A stretch of 64,000 nucleotides of DNA from Stentor roeselii (taxonomy: Eukaryota; Ciliophora; Heterotrichea; Heterotrichida; Stentoridae): contig RSEH01000005.1 of NCBI GenBank assembly GCA_006503475.1, positions 205,317-269,316 on the forward strand, written 5' to 3'. The notes beneath the pieces were generated by a model. That model saw nothing but the letters and a program-made list of their open reading frames with translations. It made no database searches and was not told the DNA's origin. Positions within the stretch are counted from its first letter, which is position 1. Each line of letters begins with the position of its first letter. Made by a program: the position numbers and the translations under genes. Below, in pieces: positions 45,883 to 55,781 of this stretch.

Positions 45883-46833
45883 TCAAAGTCTATTTTGTAT
45901 TGACTCCATCATAAGCAACGCATAAAAATCTTTGCATTCAATACTTTTATAAGACTTTCTCAGATAACTTGCAAGCTGAGACCTAACAAGTCGATTATCA
46001 TAAGAGCGTTCCTGCGCTTCTCTTAACTCACTAGACAACACAATAGGAGTAGCTTTATCAATAAAAGGAAACAAGACAGTAGCCGCCAATATTTTTCTAA
46101 ACTTGTCAGAGACTATCAAAGACCATCCAATATCAAACGTGGGATTTTCATTAAACTCTTCAAGTAACCCAAGGGCAGCAACTCCATATTTCCTCATTTT
46201 TTTCACAGCGATTTTGCAGTCAGTGGAAGAAGCAAGCGAAGTATTCTTCGACTTGAGCACATCCAGAAACAAAGTCGTCAAACAATAAATATTGCAACAA
46301 GCAGCTTTCGTATAACGACTTGGCCTCTCTCCCCTGATGATCTCGTTGAACTCTTCGCTGACAGCCTCGACATGCTTCTCAGCGCTTTCGTATTTCCTAT
46401 CACGAAAAAACGCCAGGGCCGAAACAAAAGAATGGGCGAGGACCAAGTCTTTCGTGATGTTGCTTTCAGGTCTGCACTCCATGATCAGACTTTCAGCGTC
46501 ATATAAAAACTTCAGAGAACTGGGATAGTCCCCGATGACCACCATGAAAAATCCCGTGTTGAGGTAAAGCAAGACTCTTCCTTTCCATGCCTTTTGCAAG
46601 GCTCCGGCGTTGAAATAGGTTTTAAGGTCGATGCACAGGGCTTTGTGAAGAACTGCGAAGGCTGTTTTCTGCATCTCGAACTGGCAAAATACTACAAATA
46701 ATGAGTTGCATCTGTTGATGAACCGCTTGTAAAGCCGAGTTGCTTTGGCACTTCCTTTTGAAAGTTTATCAAGAAGAAGCTTCTCCAGGGTTTCGGTGAA
46801 AGACAACACCTCGGCTACAGTGTATTCTTTCAT
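45883..46833 (-). CDS. helical-repeat (TPR-like) protein
   Basis: 316 residues, almost all alpha-helical. Repeats of the form LYLNTGFFMVVIGDYPSSLK and FFRDRKYESAEKHVEAVSEE suggest degenerate TPR units. No catalytic motif. The ATG is 5 bp from the divergent ATG of the LRR/CNBD gene; the next Met is about 53 codons in, so either the start or the promoter arrangement is unusual. Confidence 0.6.
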   Translation of the reverse strand: MKEYTVAEVLSFTETLEKLLLDKLSKGSAKATRLYKRFINRCNSLFVVFCQFEMQKTAFAVLHKALCIDLKTYFNAGALQKAWKGRVLLYLNTGFFMVVIGDYPSSLKFLYDAESLIMECRPESNITKDLVLAHSFVSALAFFRDRKYESAEKHVEAVSEEFNEIIRGERPSRYTKAACCNIYCLTTLFLDVLKSKNTSLASSTDCKIAVKKMRKYGVAALGLLEEFNENPTFDIGWSLIVSDKFRKILAATVLFPFIDKATPIVLSSELREAQERSYDNRLVRSQLASYLRKSYKSIECKDFYALLMMESIQNRL

Positions 46834-46838
46834 TTATA
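46834..46838. promoter_or_regulatory. 5-bp gap between divergent start codons
   Basis: The sequence between the ATGs at 46831-46833 (minus) and 46839-46841 (plus) is TTATA. If both starts are right, each promoter and leader lies inside the other gene. Inferred from position only. Confidence 0.4.
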
Positions 46839-49800
46839 ATGATTTTTTCTAGTGACCCGAATAAGAAACGATCTGTGCTTAAAAGGGTCTTTTCTCAATC
46901 TAAATTCACTTTGCCGCCGATTAATCCGAAAACTGGATCACTTAGGACTTTTCTTAGTGTTGATGACTTTCGAAGAGCTACTGGATGTGGGGAGGACTTG
47001 AAGGAGATGAAGGAATTGAAAGATTTAAAAGAAGGGAAAATTGGGCAAGAGCCTTGTCGAAATAGGAAGCGGAAACTTTATTTAACGATGAATGAAGAAC
47101 TTAGCAGCAATGTTAATAAAGAGTCATCATTTAAGATGAGTGGTAGTGAAGATCAAAACGAATCCACTGACGAAAGGAAGACCTTACTCTATGATAAACA
47201 TCTAATAAACCGTCAAAAAGCTGCAGCAAACATCTGCAAACTGATAGTCGACGATGTTGCGAGTAAATTCTCTAAAAATCTTCCAGATGAAAGACCACTT
47301 CAAAAGTTGAGTAAAAGCGACAGATATGTGAAAGAACTAGTAGAAAAAACACAAGAAATCCCAGATTTCGCAGGAAAATTCGAACTAATAAGCGAAAGAT
47401 CTCAAGAAACATACCTAAAAACCTTTAAAAAAGCAGTCCAGACCAAAAAAATAGATCTGCGCTCAAGAGAAGCGGAAGAAAGAAACATGGAAGAAATAGT
47501 TCTTCACCGAATCAGCAAAAGTAAAGAAAAAAGCACGCGAGAAGAGCCGACTCAACAAGTGGCAGACTTAAAAAATCTCTTACCAGAAAAGCAAGATTTT
47601 TTCAATCATCACCGAACCGAATTTTCCTCAATTTTGCAGAACTTTCCTAAAATAGTTCAAATAGAGAAGCCGAGCAGTTACTATTCAGTCCTTCTACAAA
47701 AGATCGAACTATCATCTCCCAACGTTCCAAGGCACCTGCGGACCAGAAAGTTCATCATCAATTTTTCTCAAGACTGCATCAGTCTGCCGAACACCCGCCT
47801 TGACAGCAGCCTGGTGAACTACATAGTCTTGCACTTCAACTCATGGGAAACTCTCACAAAACTCGACCTGAGCTACAACAACATCGGCGACAAGTCAGTC
47901 GCTTTTCTTATCAGGGCTCTCGCAAGTTTCAGCTTAAGTTTAGAATATCTGGACTTGTCCTTCACTCAGAGCGCTTCGATGACTGCTGTGACTTTGCAGG
48001 AAACTCTTCAGTTTTCAACCTGCCAGGTCCAAAACTTGAAAGTCGAGGGGAATTTATTTAAAGATGAAGGGATTTGCTCAGTTATTTTAGGACTGTTGGG
48101 GAATAGTTCAGTGCAATACGTGAACATCGCAGATAATCAAATAGAAAGTCCTGGAGGCGTCGCAATTAGCAAGTTGGTGAGGATTAACAGAAGTTTGAAA
48201 GGACTCAACTGCTCGAAAAGTGAGATCTCAGGATCTGCTTTTAGAGAAATCTGCAGAAGTCTGATCATCAACCAGGACATCAGGAGCTTTTCTGCGAACA
48301 GCTGTAAACTGAATGACTCGGATGCGAAAGAAATGGGCCACATGATTAATAGAAATATGAAACTGCAGCAACTTTGTGTTATTCACAACAAGTTTTCCAG
48401 TAATGCGCTTCAGTGGTTTAAATACGGCCTGCATCGAAACCGAGGACTGGTCCACCTCGCTTTGAGCGGGAATAAAAAAATCACGCTTTCCTTGCTGGAG
48501 GAGCTGAAAAAAGACCTCACGGGTCATGATGTCGATATCGGAAAAGAGGACGATTTTTACAAAACAGCAGAAGGTAATAATTTATTATTATTAAAGTATT
48601 TTTCACTTTTCATGAACTTGAGTCTTCCTGATCACCACAGGTCCTGCTCGAATTTTTACTCTTGCAAGCAGGTCAACAAGCGACTTACTGAAGACATAAA
48701 AAATGCGAGTCTTCGACTAGTAAAAAGGGAAAATTCTCGCAAAAAGATTCTGATCGAATCCCAAACAATCGACAAAATCCGTTCGCCTCTTTTTTACATT
48801 TCAAAGGCGAGAAAACAATACATAAACAGCCAAAGCTTGTCCACAGCCTGCAGCAAGTCAGTGATAAATGCAAGTTTCTCCCAAAACAACTCAAAAATAC
48901 TTAAAAAGTTCTCAAATCAAGAGTCAACAAGTCAAGCTCAAAACATCTACTCAAACCCAGAAAACCTTCCCAACTGGCTTGTGCAACGAGTGGATTTCAA
49001 AGAAGTAGTCTTCAACCTGAACCAGAACAAAATTTACGTTCCGAGCATCTTCGAAGAACACGTCAATTCACGCACTTCAGAGCAGAAAAAAGTGCTCATC
49101 GAGTGGATCAGAAGTCTGAAGTTCTTCTCGAAAATTTCTTATAAAGTCATTCAAGACGTCTGTGATAAACTGAAAAAAGAAGAAGTCCCTTCTGGCACTG
49201 AAATCATTCGAAAAGGGGACAGAGGCGACTGCATTTTTATTATTTTCTCAGGAACTGCTGATATTTTTCTTGAACCGGGAGTACTTCACTGCAAAGTCGC
49301 TGAAAAAGAAGTGATCGGCGAACAGGCCTTGGACAATGCGAAGCCGAGAAACGCAACAGTTGTCGCGACCACTGACATGATTTTATTCAAGTTGGATAAA
49401 TTCGACTACGACACGATTTTACTGAACATCAAGAAGCAGGAAAAGTCAGAAAATCTTAAATTTTTAGAAAAAATCGAATTTTTCTGTGAGTGGTCGCATT
49501 TGAAAATGCAAAACTTCGTCTTCCACATCCTTCAAAAGACCTACTCAGAAGGAAAAATCATTTTTGACAGAGGAGACCCAGCTGATACCTTTTTCATCAT
49601 CAAGTCCGGAGAAGTCGAAATCCAGGCTTACGTTAAACTCGTCGAAAACAACTGCTGGCCTGTCGGGTGGAAAGAATGGAAAGTCACTGAAATAAAAAAA
49701 GAATGCATCGTCAGTCTCATCAGGCTCGGACCGGGAGACTTCTTCGGAGAGCCGTGTCTTTTATCAAAAACTCCAAGACTCACAAGAGCGATTTCTCTGA

Positions 49801-50204
49801 GTAACACCCTGCTGCTGACCATCAACAAAGACGAGTTTTTTTCGATATTTGGGAAAAAAGACATTAACAACTTGCTGGAGTCTTCGAAGTACCAGATCCC
49901 GAACCACGAGTCTTTGAGAAAAAAGCTGATATGTGAGTTGGAACAGAAGAAAAGCACCGTAAGTTTCAAGTAGCACCAGGCCTTGCTTTCAAGTTTGAAT
50001 GTGGACTACAAGTACTCCGAGTCGCGAGAGTCGTTACTCGATGAAAAGACCAAGAAAATGAAGAACTGGATACAAGGAATGAAAAAGCGAAAGAAACTCG
50101 AGGCTGAAAATTTTAAAAGACGAGTTGTCTCTGAACAGAAAAAGCGACTTGAAATCAGTTCAGTGAAGGACCTGCAGCATTACTTCAGGACTATGAATGA
50201 TTAG
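46839..50204 (+). CDS. LRR protein with two cyclic-nucleotide-binding domains (spliced)
   Basis: Two frames joined by the 15-nt intron at 49959-49973 (GTAAGTTTCAAGTAG); exons 46839-49958 and 49974-50204 give 1,116 residues. N-terminus basic and disordered to about 320; ribonuclease-inhibitor-type LRRs about 324-568 (LTKLDLSYNNIGD, LEYLDLSFTQSAS, VQYVNIADNQIES); two CNBDs about 768-870 and 893-1015. Each has G-E (IGEQAL; FFGEPCLL) and the phosphate-binding R (KPRNATVV; TPRLTRA). cAMP or cGMP binding is therefore likely. The C-terminal helix is coiled-coil-like. With SPAG17 13 bp downstream, an axonemal or ciliary role is a reasonable inference. Confidence 0.88.
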
Positions 50205-50217
50205 TAAGCAGTTATAA

Positions 50218-53200
50218 ATGGGAGTCAAGAAGAAAGAAGAGAAAAAACAGGAAGACGTCATCGATATCAGCACTTTACCGCCTTGCAAAACTCTTATCGC
50301 GAGTTTCACTTGTCACCCTTACCTCGCTGCCTTGAACAAACACTTGAAAGTCCCTGATTTCAAAACAATCACAAGAGAAGACCTGTTGTTGGCGCTTAAG
50401 GAAAAGTCAGTTGAACCCTCAGCTCAAAGTCTGGCAGCGGCCTGCAAGTCAAAAGTCGACGAACTGACTATTCCGATAAGAAAAGAAAAAAAAGACTCTC
50501 CCCGGAAAGACGAGGGACGATTCGACCTGATTTTTCTGTTGAAGAACTACCCGGTGACTGCTGAGGAGTGCATTGAACTTGACAGTTCAGAGCTTTTCCT
50601 TGAAATCTTTCTTTATCTCAGGCCGCACAAGGGAAAGATTTCCAACCACTTTTCAAGGAAACTCGATATTTTCAATGCAAAAGTCGGGGAACTGGCAAAT
50701 GCAGGAAGCGACACAAGCGCACTTGTTGTGCCTGTTTTGCCTGATTTGTACCCTGGAGCTCTGACTACTCTTCATTCGTTTTCCATTCAGAAAAACAATT
50801 ACCAACAAATCGTGATCGCTGTTGAAGAGTTCGAAACTGACGAGGACCTCGAGTTCAAAGAAGAGGTCAAAGAGGAAAAAGAAGAAGTCAAGAAAAAAGA
50901 CGTCAAAGCTCCTGTCAAAAAAGGAGAAGAGCCGAAGGAGGAAGAAATCGACCCGAATGACCCGAAAATCAAGTTTTGTCATGCGTCGATGGACAAAATC
51001 AAGTTCTTGATTAACTCGAGAATTGAGTATGAAAGTTGGAAAAGAAGTTTAAATTTTGTACCTCTCTTCCCTGAATCACGGAAGAACGAGTTGAGACCTT
51101 CTAAATCCCAGGTGTCTGTTGGAAGCTCGACGAAAAGGTCAGACCACGAGAAGGTCGTGTCAAGTCTTGACGATCTTCAGAAACAATGGGATTTTTCTTA
51201 TTACTATGCCTGTATTTCTCACTTTCCTGAAGGAATTGCTGATTACTTATCAGTCCTAGCTTGCATTTTCAGGTGGATTTCAAGGGACTCTCTTCATTCA
51301 GCTATTTTCCACGAAACCAAGGAAGAACCTGAACCTATTCATATCATCGAATTTAACAACTTCATAGAAAAAAAGGCAGCAGGTTCGAAATTTTACTTCA
51401 GTAATGAACTTTTACCTGAGACATTGAAAACAGTCTTCAAAAGCCTGATCATTCCTGAAGCGGTTCCAAAGTATCTGGTTTTAAACGAGGATCAAAGAGT
51501 TTCACTTTCCAACAGTCTTCAACATTTTTCAATCTTTGATTCAGTACACTTCGAAAGATGCTTAAATCTTTTAAACTTCGAAAAGTTGCTGTCGAGAATC
51601 CATCCAGAGCGCACCTGGAACCTTGGTGACCGAAACTTCCAAGAAACTTTTAACATGGTTGACTTTTCCCAAGTTTTCCTGAAACTGAAGGTTTACGAGC
51701 CTGAAATTTTGACAGAGTACATCGAAAGAACTGACTCTCTTTTGTTAGTAGTGCTGTTTCGAACACCTCCTGGCAGGATTATCAGAAAGTCCTGGAAAAG
51801 TCCTTGGAAAGTATGTCCCAACTTCGCTCAGTACCTTTCAACCTTCGAAAAGACTGAAGCTGAGAACTTTTACAGCATTGACCCGAAACTTGTAGGAAGC
51901 ATCAAAGAAAGAGTGAAGATCATGTACCCGGCAGACAACAGTGTCATCAAAATGATAGAGTATCATATTTCATCAAAAAGACAAGAGTTCAGTGAAAGTC
52001 CCTGGAGTCCTCGATACCGTCCGATAGTTTACAAGGACAACTGGTACTTCGGGGTCAGGAACACTGGAAAAAGTGAGTTTTGGGCCAGGTTCGAAAAACA
52101 GAGCATTTTAGCTGAAATGAACGAAAACGGACTGGAGCTGAACTTCACGATGGATTCGGGACTTCTGGTGAAAATCCTGCCTAATGGCGAAATTCTGCAG
52201 CAAAAACCTGGAAGTGACGAAAGTAGTCGAGTTGTATTCCCCAACGGCTCGGTTGGACTTTATAAGAAAGACGGAGGAATCACCCTGCTGATGCCCAGGG
52301 GCGAGGTGTCTCAGTACGGCAAGGACAAGTTGTGGATCATCACGAACAACAAGGGCAAAAGAGTCGCCAAAAGAGGCCGGCAATTGTTTCCTTTAGACCC
52401 TATCCAAGTGAGCACTCAGATCGACGCTGAAACCTTGGCAAGTGTCATTGTCCGAGACGATCTTGTCTTGAGTCTCAGCTTCAGCGACGGGTCGACAGGA
52501 GTTCTTCATGAAGACGGGACACGGATCTACACTTCGAACGACAAAGCCACGGTCTTCGTCGAGTCTCCAGGATTCGCCCCTGTCAGGATCTACAAAGACC
52601 CGATCAAGGCCAGGCAAAACACAGTCATCGGCCTGGGAAGCTCTGATTCAGGACTTGGCGCTGAAGACATCATGCTTCGGTCGAATGATGGAGTTTTGAT
52701 TGAAGTCATTCTTCCTAACAACACTAAAATTCAGAGTTTTGTGCAAAAACAAGAACTGGAAGCTTATAACCAGTTTTCTGTTAATAGGATCAACTTGGTC
52801 CAACAACCTGATGGAGCTATACTTAAAACTTCTCAGGATGGAGAAGTTGTTTTGATTACTGCTGAAGCTCGTGATACCCTTGCTGGGATTTCAGGAAAAG
52901 ATGCTTATTTTTTTGATGTTTTTACTTTGCCTGAAGAGAGAAATTCGGGAGTTTATACTGCACGGGTTGATCAGGGTAGGGTCTTTACTAAGGATAATGA
53001 AGGGAATTACTTTGAAGTTACGACTGAAGGCAAAGCTATTGAACGACTTGCGGTTTCTTTGAATGTTGAAGATACTGAACCTGAATCGCCTGTGTTTGAG
53101 GGAGAAGAATATATTGACCCTGAGTGCAAGTTTCTACCTCCTCCGACAACCATCATAGCTCCAAGACTCTTTTTAATACACAAAAATGAAGTCACTGAAT

Positions 53201-53769
53201 TCTTGGAATACTCACAGCTTGAATACCATTTTCGGAACTTCAAAGGAAGTTACACTAGAGAAGAATGCAAAAAGTTTATTTCTCACACCTGGGTTCAACA
53301 AAGAACTGAACAGGAAGTCTTTGCTTTTCCATCATCTCCATTCGAAAAGTACTCTTTACCGAAACTAGTTAAGCCCATGCTTCAGACTTTGATTGTCGGT
53401 GAAAAACCGAAAAATGTGATCTTTGAGAGAAGGATAGTTAAAGAGTTCTGGAAAATGGATGAAGACAAACGAAAAAGCGTGCAACAAAGTCTAGACAAGT
53501 TCGATCAGTGGAAAACTGAAAGGATGGAGGAAAAGAAAAAAAATGAAATCACTGATCCGAGAAATGAAGGAGAACTTTCAAGGTTCTCCTCTTTCATTGG
53601 AAGACTAGCTAAGTTCAGGGGAGTTGTTGAAGTTAAACATGAAAAAGATGAAAATCAAGATGATAAAATTTCTGAGTTTATTGTTGAGTTGAGTGATGAT
53701 GAGGGGCATGTGAGTGATAGACCTGGAAATGGGAATAAAGTCAACGCTTTTAAAATTGAATCGGCTTGA
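50218..53769 (+). CDS. SPAG17: SPAG17/PF6-like central-apparatus axonemal protein
   Basis: 1,183 residues. Lys/Glu-rich linker at about 217-260. The C-terminal half has the repeated beta-type pattern characteristic of SPAG17: LLVKILPNGEILQQKPGSDE, VVFPNGSVGLYKKDGGITLL, DGVLIEVILPNNTKIQSF and DGAILKTSQDGEVVLI, followed by PPTTIIAPRLFLIHKNEVTE, where SPAG17 has P-R-L-F-I-V-x-R-D-G. SPAG17 (PF6 in Chlamydomonas) builds the C1a projection of the central pair and controls beating. The frame ends in TGA, an important sign of the standard code. It is shorter than animal SPAG17 (about 2,200 residues). Confidence 0.75.
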   Translation: MGVKKKEEKKQEDVIDISTLPPCKTLIASFTCHPYLAALNKHLKVPDFKTITREDLLLALKEKSVEPSAQSLAAACKSKVDELTIPIRKEKKDSPRKDEGRFDLIFLLKNYPVTAEECIELDSSELFLEIFLYLRPHKGKISNHFSRKLDIFNAKVGELANAGSDTSALVVPVLPDLYPGALTTLHSFSIQKNNYQQIVIAVEEFETDEDLEFKEEVKEEKEEVKKKDVKAPVKKGEEPKEEEIDPNDPKIKFCHASMDKIKFLINSRIEYESWKRSLNFVPLFPESRKNELRPSKSQVSVGSSTKRSDHEKVVSSLDDLQKQWDFSYYYACISHFPEGIADYLSVLACIFRWISRDSLHSAIFHETKEEPEPIHIIEFNNFIEKKAAGSKFYFSNELLPETLKTVFKSLIIPEAVPKYLVLNEDQRVSLSNSLQHFSIFDSVHFERCLNLLNFEKLLSRIHPERTWNLGDRNFQETFNMVDFSQVFLKLKVYEPEILTEYIERTDSLLLVVLFRTPPGRIIRKSWKSPWKVCPNFAQYLSTFEKTEAENFYSIDPKLVGSIKERVKIMYPADNSVIKMIEYHISSKRQEFSESPWSPRYRPIVYKDNWYFGVRNTGKSEFWARFEKQSILAEMNENGLELNFTMDSGLLVKILPNGEILQQKPGSDESSRVVFPNGSVGLYKKDGGITLLMPRGEVSQYGKDKLWIITNNKGKRVAKRGRQLFPLDPIQVSTQIDAETLASVIVRDDLVLSLSFSDGSTGVLHEDGTRIYTSNDKATVFVESPGFAPVRIYKDPIKARQNTVIGLGSSDSGLGAEDIMLRSNDGVLIEVILPNNTKIQSFVQKQELEAYNQFSVNRINLVQQPDGAILKTSQDGEVVLITAEARDTLAGISGKDAYFFDVFTLPEERNSGVYTARVDQGRVFTKDNEGNYFEVTTEGKAIERLAVSLNVEDTEPESPVFEGEEYIDPECKFLPPPTTIIAPRLFLIHKNEVTEFLEYSQLEYHFRNFKGSYTREECKKFISHTWVQQRTEQEVFAFPSSPFEKYSLPKLVKPMLQTLIVGEKPKNVIFERRIVKEFWKMDEDKRKSVQQSLDKFDQWKTERMEEKKKNEITDPRNEGELSRFSSFIGRLAKFRGVVEVKHEKDENQDDKISEFIVELSDDEGHVSDRPGNGNKVNAFKIESA

Positions 53770-55781
53770 TCAAATTAGTAATTAATTGAAAGTAGTGAAA
53801 TTTTTATTATATTTGAATTTAGATGTTTGAATGACTAGATGAATATGGTTGAATGATTTTAATTAAACTTTCATTTTTAAAGATTTCATAGAGATATTAG
53901 AATCATAATATATAAATAAGGACACTCATTGATAAATAATGATGATTTATATGAGATAAACAAATGCTTAATGAATTAGTTTATTTTTCATCATAAAGTA
54001 TTGATTATATTATCATTTCATTAAATACTTCTAAATTTGTAACTGTTTGTGCCCTGGTTAATTTAGACTGATGTAAGTAATGATCATCAATAAAATTGAA
54101 CATAATTTTCGGAGTTCAGTAAATTATTAATTTTTAGTTAATCTGGTTCAGCTTTATTAAAGTTTCAGACAAATATATAGCAAATAAAAAAAATTCACAT
54201 GAAATATTCTTGAAGAAGTGGGTAACTATATTAATCAACTAATATTAAATACTTAATGATTTTTTCAATATTAATATCTATTGTGATCTTTGGATTCCTT
54301 CATTGATTCTTACTTGAATTAGTAAAAAATCAGAAATTAAACTTAGATGAATCAGAGTTATATTTGGATAATAATTCAATTATTATAACTTTCTTTTTTA
54401 TTATGGAAATAAAATTTTTTATTTGCATGATTTTTGAAAATAATCTATTTAATATTCGAGGATATTAAATGATAATGTTGCTGAATTGGCCTTAAGAAAT
54501 AGAGTTTAAACTATACCACTTAATTTTAAAAATTTAAAAAAATGGAAAATTAAGCCTTATTTTTGGCAATAGCTTCAAAATTTTGAGTGCTAATCTTCCT
54601 AAATAATTAAAAATTGTTTACTTCTAGAATTTCGTACTCGAATATCTCAAATTCAGATATTTTGGTTAGTTTGAGTATATAAGAGTTTATCATTACTGAT
54701 TGAATTTGTAACTTGGATGATATTCTTTCGAAAAAATCGATTCATCAAGAATTAATTAAACTGGATATTTTTGTCTCAAGCAATCCTCATGAAAAGACAC
54801 ATGTAGAGGTAAATAATCTGATAATTCAATTGAAATCACTCACAAGGAACCCTAAAGTCTTCAAAGTGTTTCATTCAATGAATATATAGTACAGAGGTCG
54901 ATAAATGGTCTATGCTACGAGAAAATGAGGAATTTAGCATACCTAAATTATAGCGCTGTCACGGGACACAGCATTGAGTTCGAAAGTCAATCAGAACAGT
55001 TGAATTGTTGGTAATCGTAGCATCATCACTTGATCGCCTACCAACAACTTGAATTGAATTTTTGAATTTATTATGAAGAGTTATTCTAAATTAGATTTAC
55101 CTCTTTTAAATAAATTATATTAATTTCGAAACCTTCAAATGCCTAGAATATATTTGTATGAATATCAATTTATTATAATAGTTGATTCTATAAACTTTTC
55201 AAAGTGAGTTCTTGATAGATATATAAAATTGAGAAAAGAAATATAATGAAGTCTATTTAATTAAGAGATTTTAATGAAAGAACTAATTAACATTCATACA
55301 AAGACCCATAAAATGATAAATCTAAATAACAAGTTGAAAATTTTATTACAGCTCCAAAGCAAATAATCTTCAACCTTCAAAGAGTATAAAAATTAATAAT
55401 CGTTGAAGGAATTATTTATCAAAACAAAAATTATTAATTTAATTAAAACAATTTATAGCCAGCAATTTAAAATAACTCAGAATTAGATATTTCAACCTAA
55501 ACATTGTTGAATCAGTTTCTTTCATCTTATTCTTTAAAAATTGTCAGTTAGCTAAAAGATATCGCTAATATTATCGAAGATTTAAGATAGTTAGAAACAT
55601 CTACTATCAAAAATTTCCAAGTTCAATCAATTCTTAATCTTAGCAGACGCTGAGACCATTAATATCAATAATAAACAAATTTTAAATTAAAATATGCTCA
55701 ATGTTTAATTATCTTTAAGTTCAAATGCCTGAGACGATAAAAATTACCTTAAATTAATAACTCCATCATATGCTAATTATT
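53770..55781. other. AT-rich 2-kb intergenic region with a more complex island
   Basis: No gene found on either strand. Most of it is very AT-rich, unlike the other short spacers. An island of more mixed composition near 54890-55060 contains two 9-bp inverted repeats and is listed separately. Confidence 0.6.
54900..55060. other. possible structured RNA or palindromic site
   Basis: ATGCTACGA (54912-54920) is the exact reverse complement of TCGTAGCAT (55015-55023), and TTGTTGGTA (55005-55013) of TACCAACAA (55039-55047). The second arm of the first pair lies in the loop of the second, a pseudoknot-like layout. A hairpin GCTGT...ACAGC sits between. The strand is unknown; no snRNA, SRP or RNase P consensus was recognised. 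Confidence 0.3.

Noticed and set aside
50218-53769. TGA as a tryptophan codon (Blepharisma-type code)
   Set aside because: TGA terminates this and the gene at 13095 with no homologous extension beyond, and Trp is encoded by TGG throughout.
53770-55781. Telomerase RNA gene
   Set aside because: No stretch of about 1.5 copies of the CCCTAACA template was found; only a lone CCCTAA near 54850.
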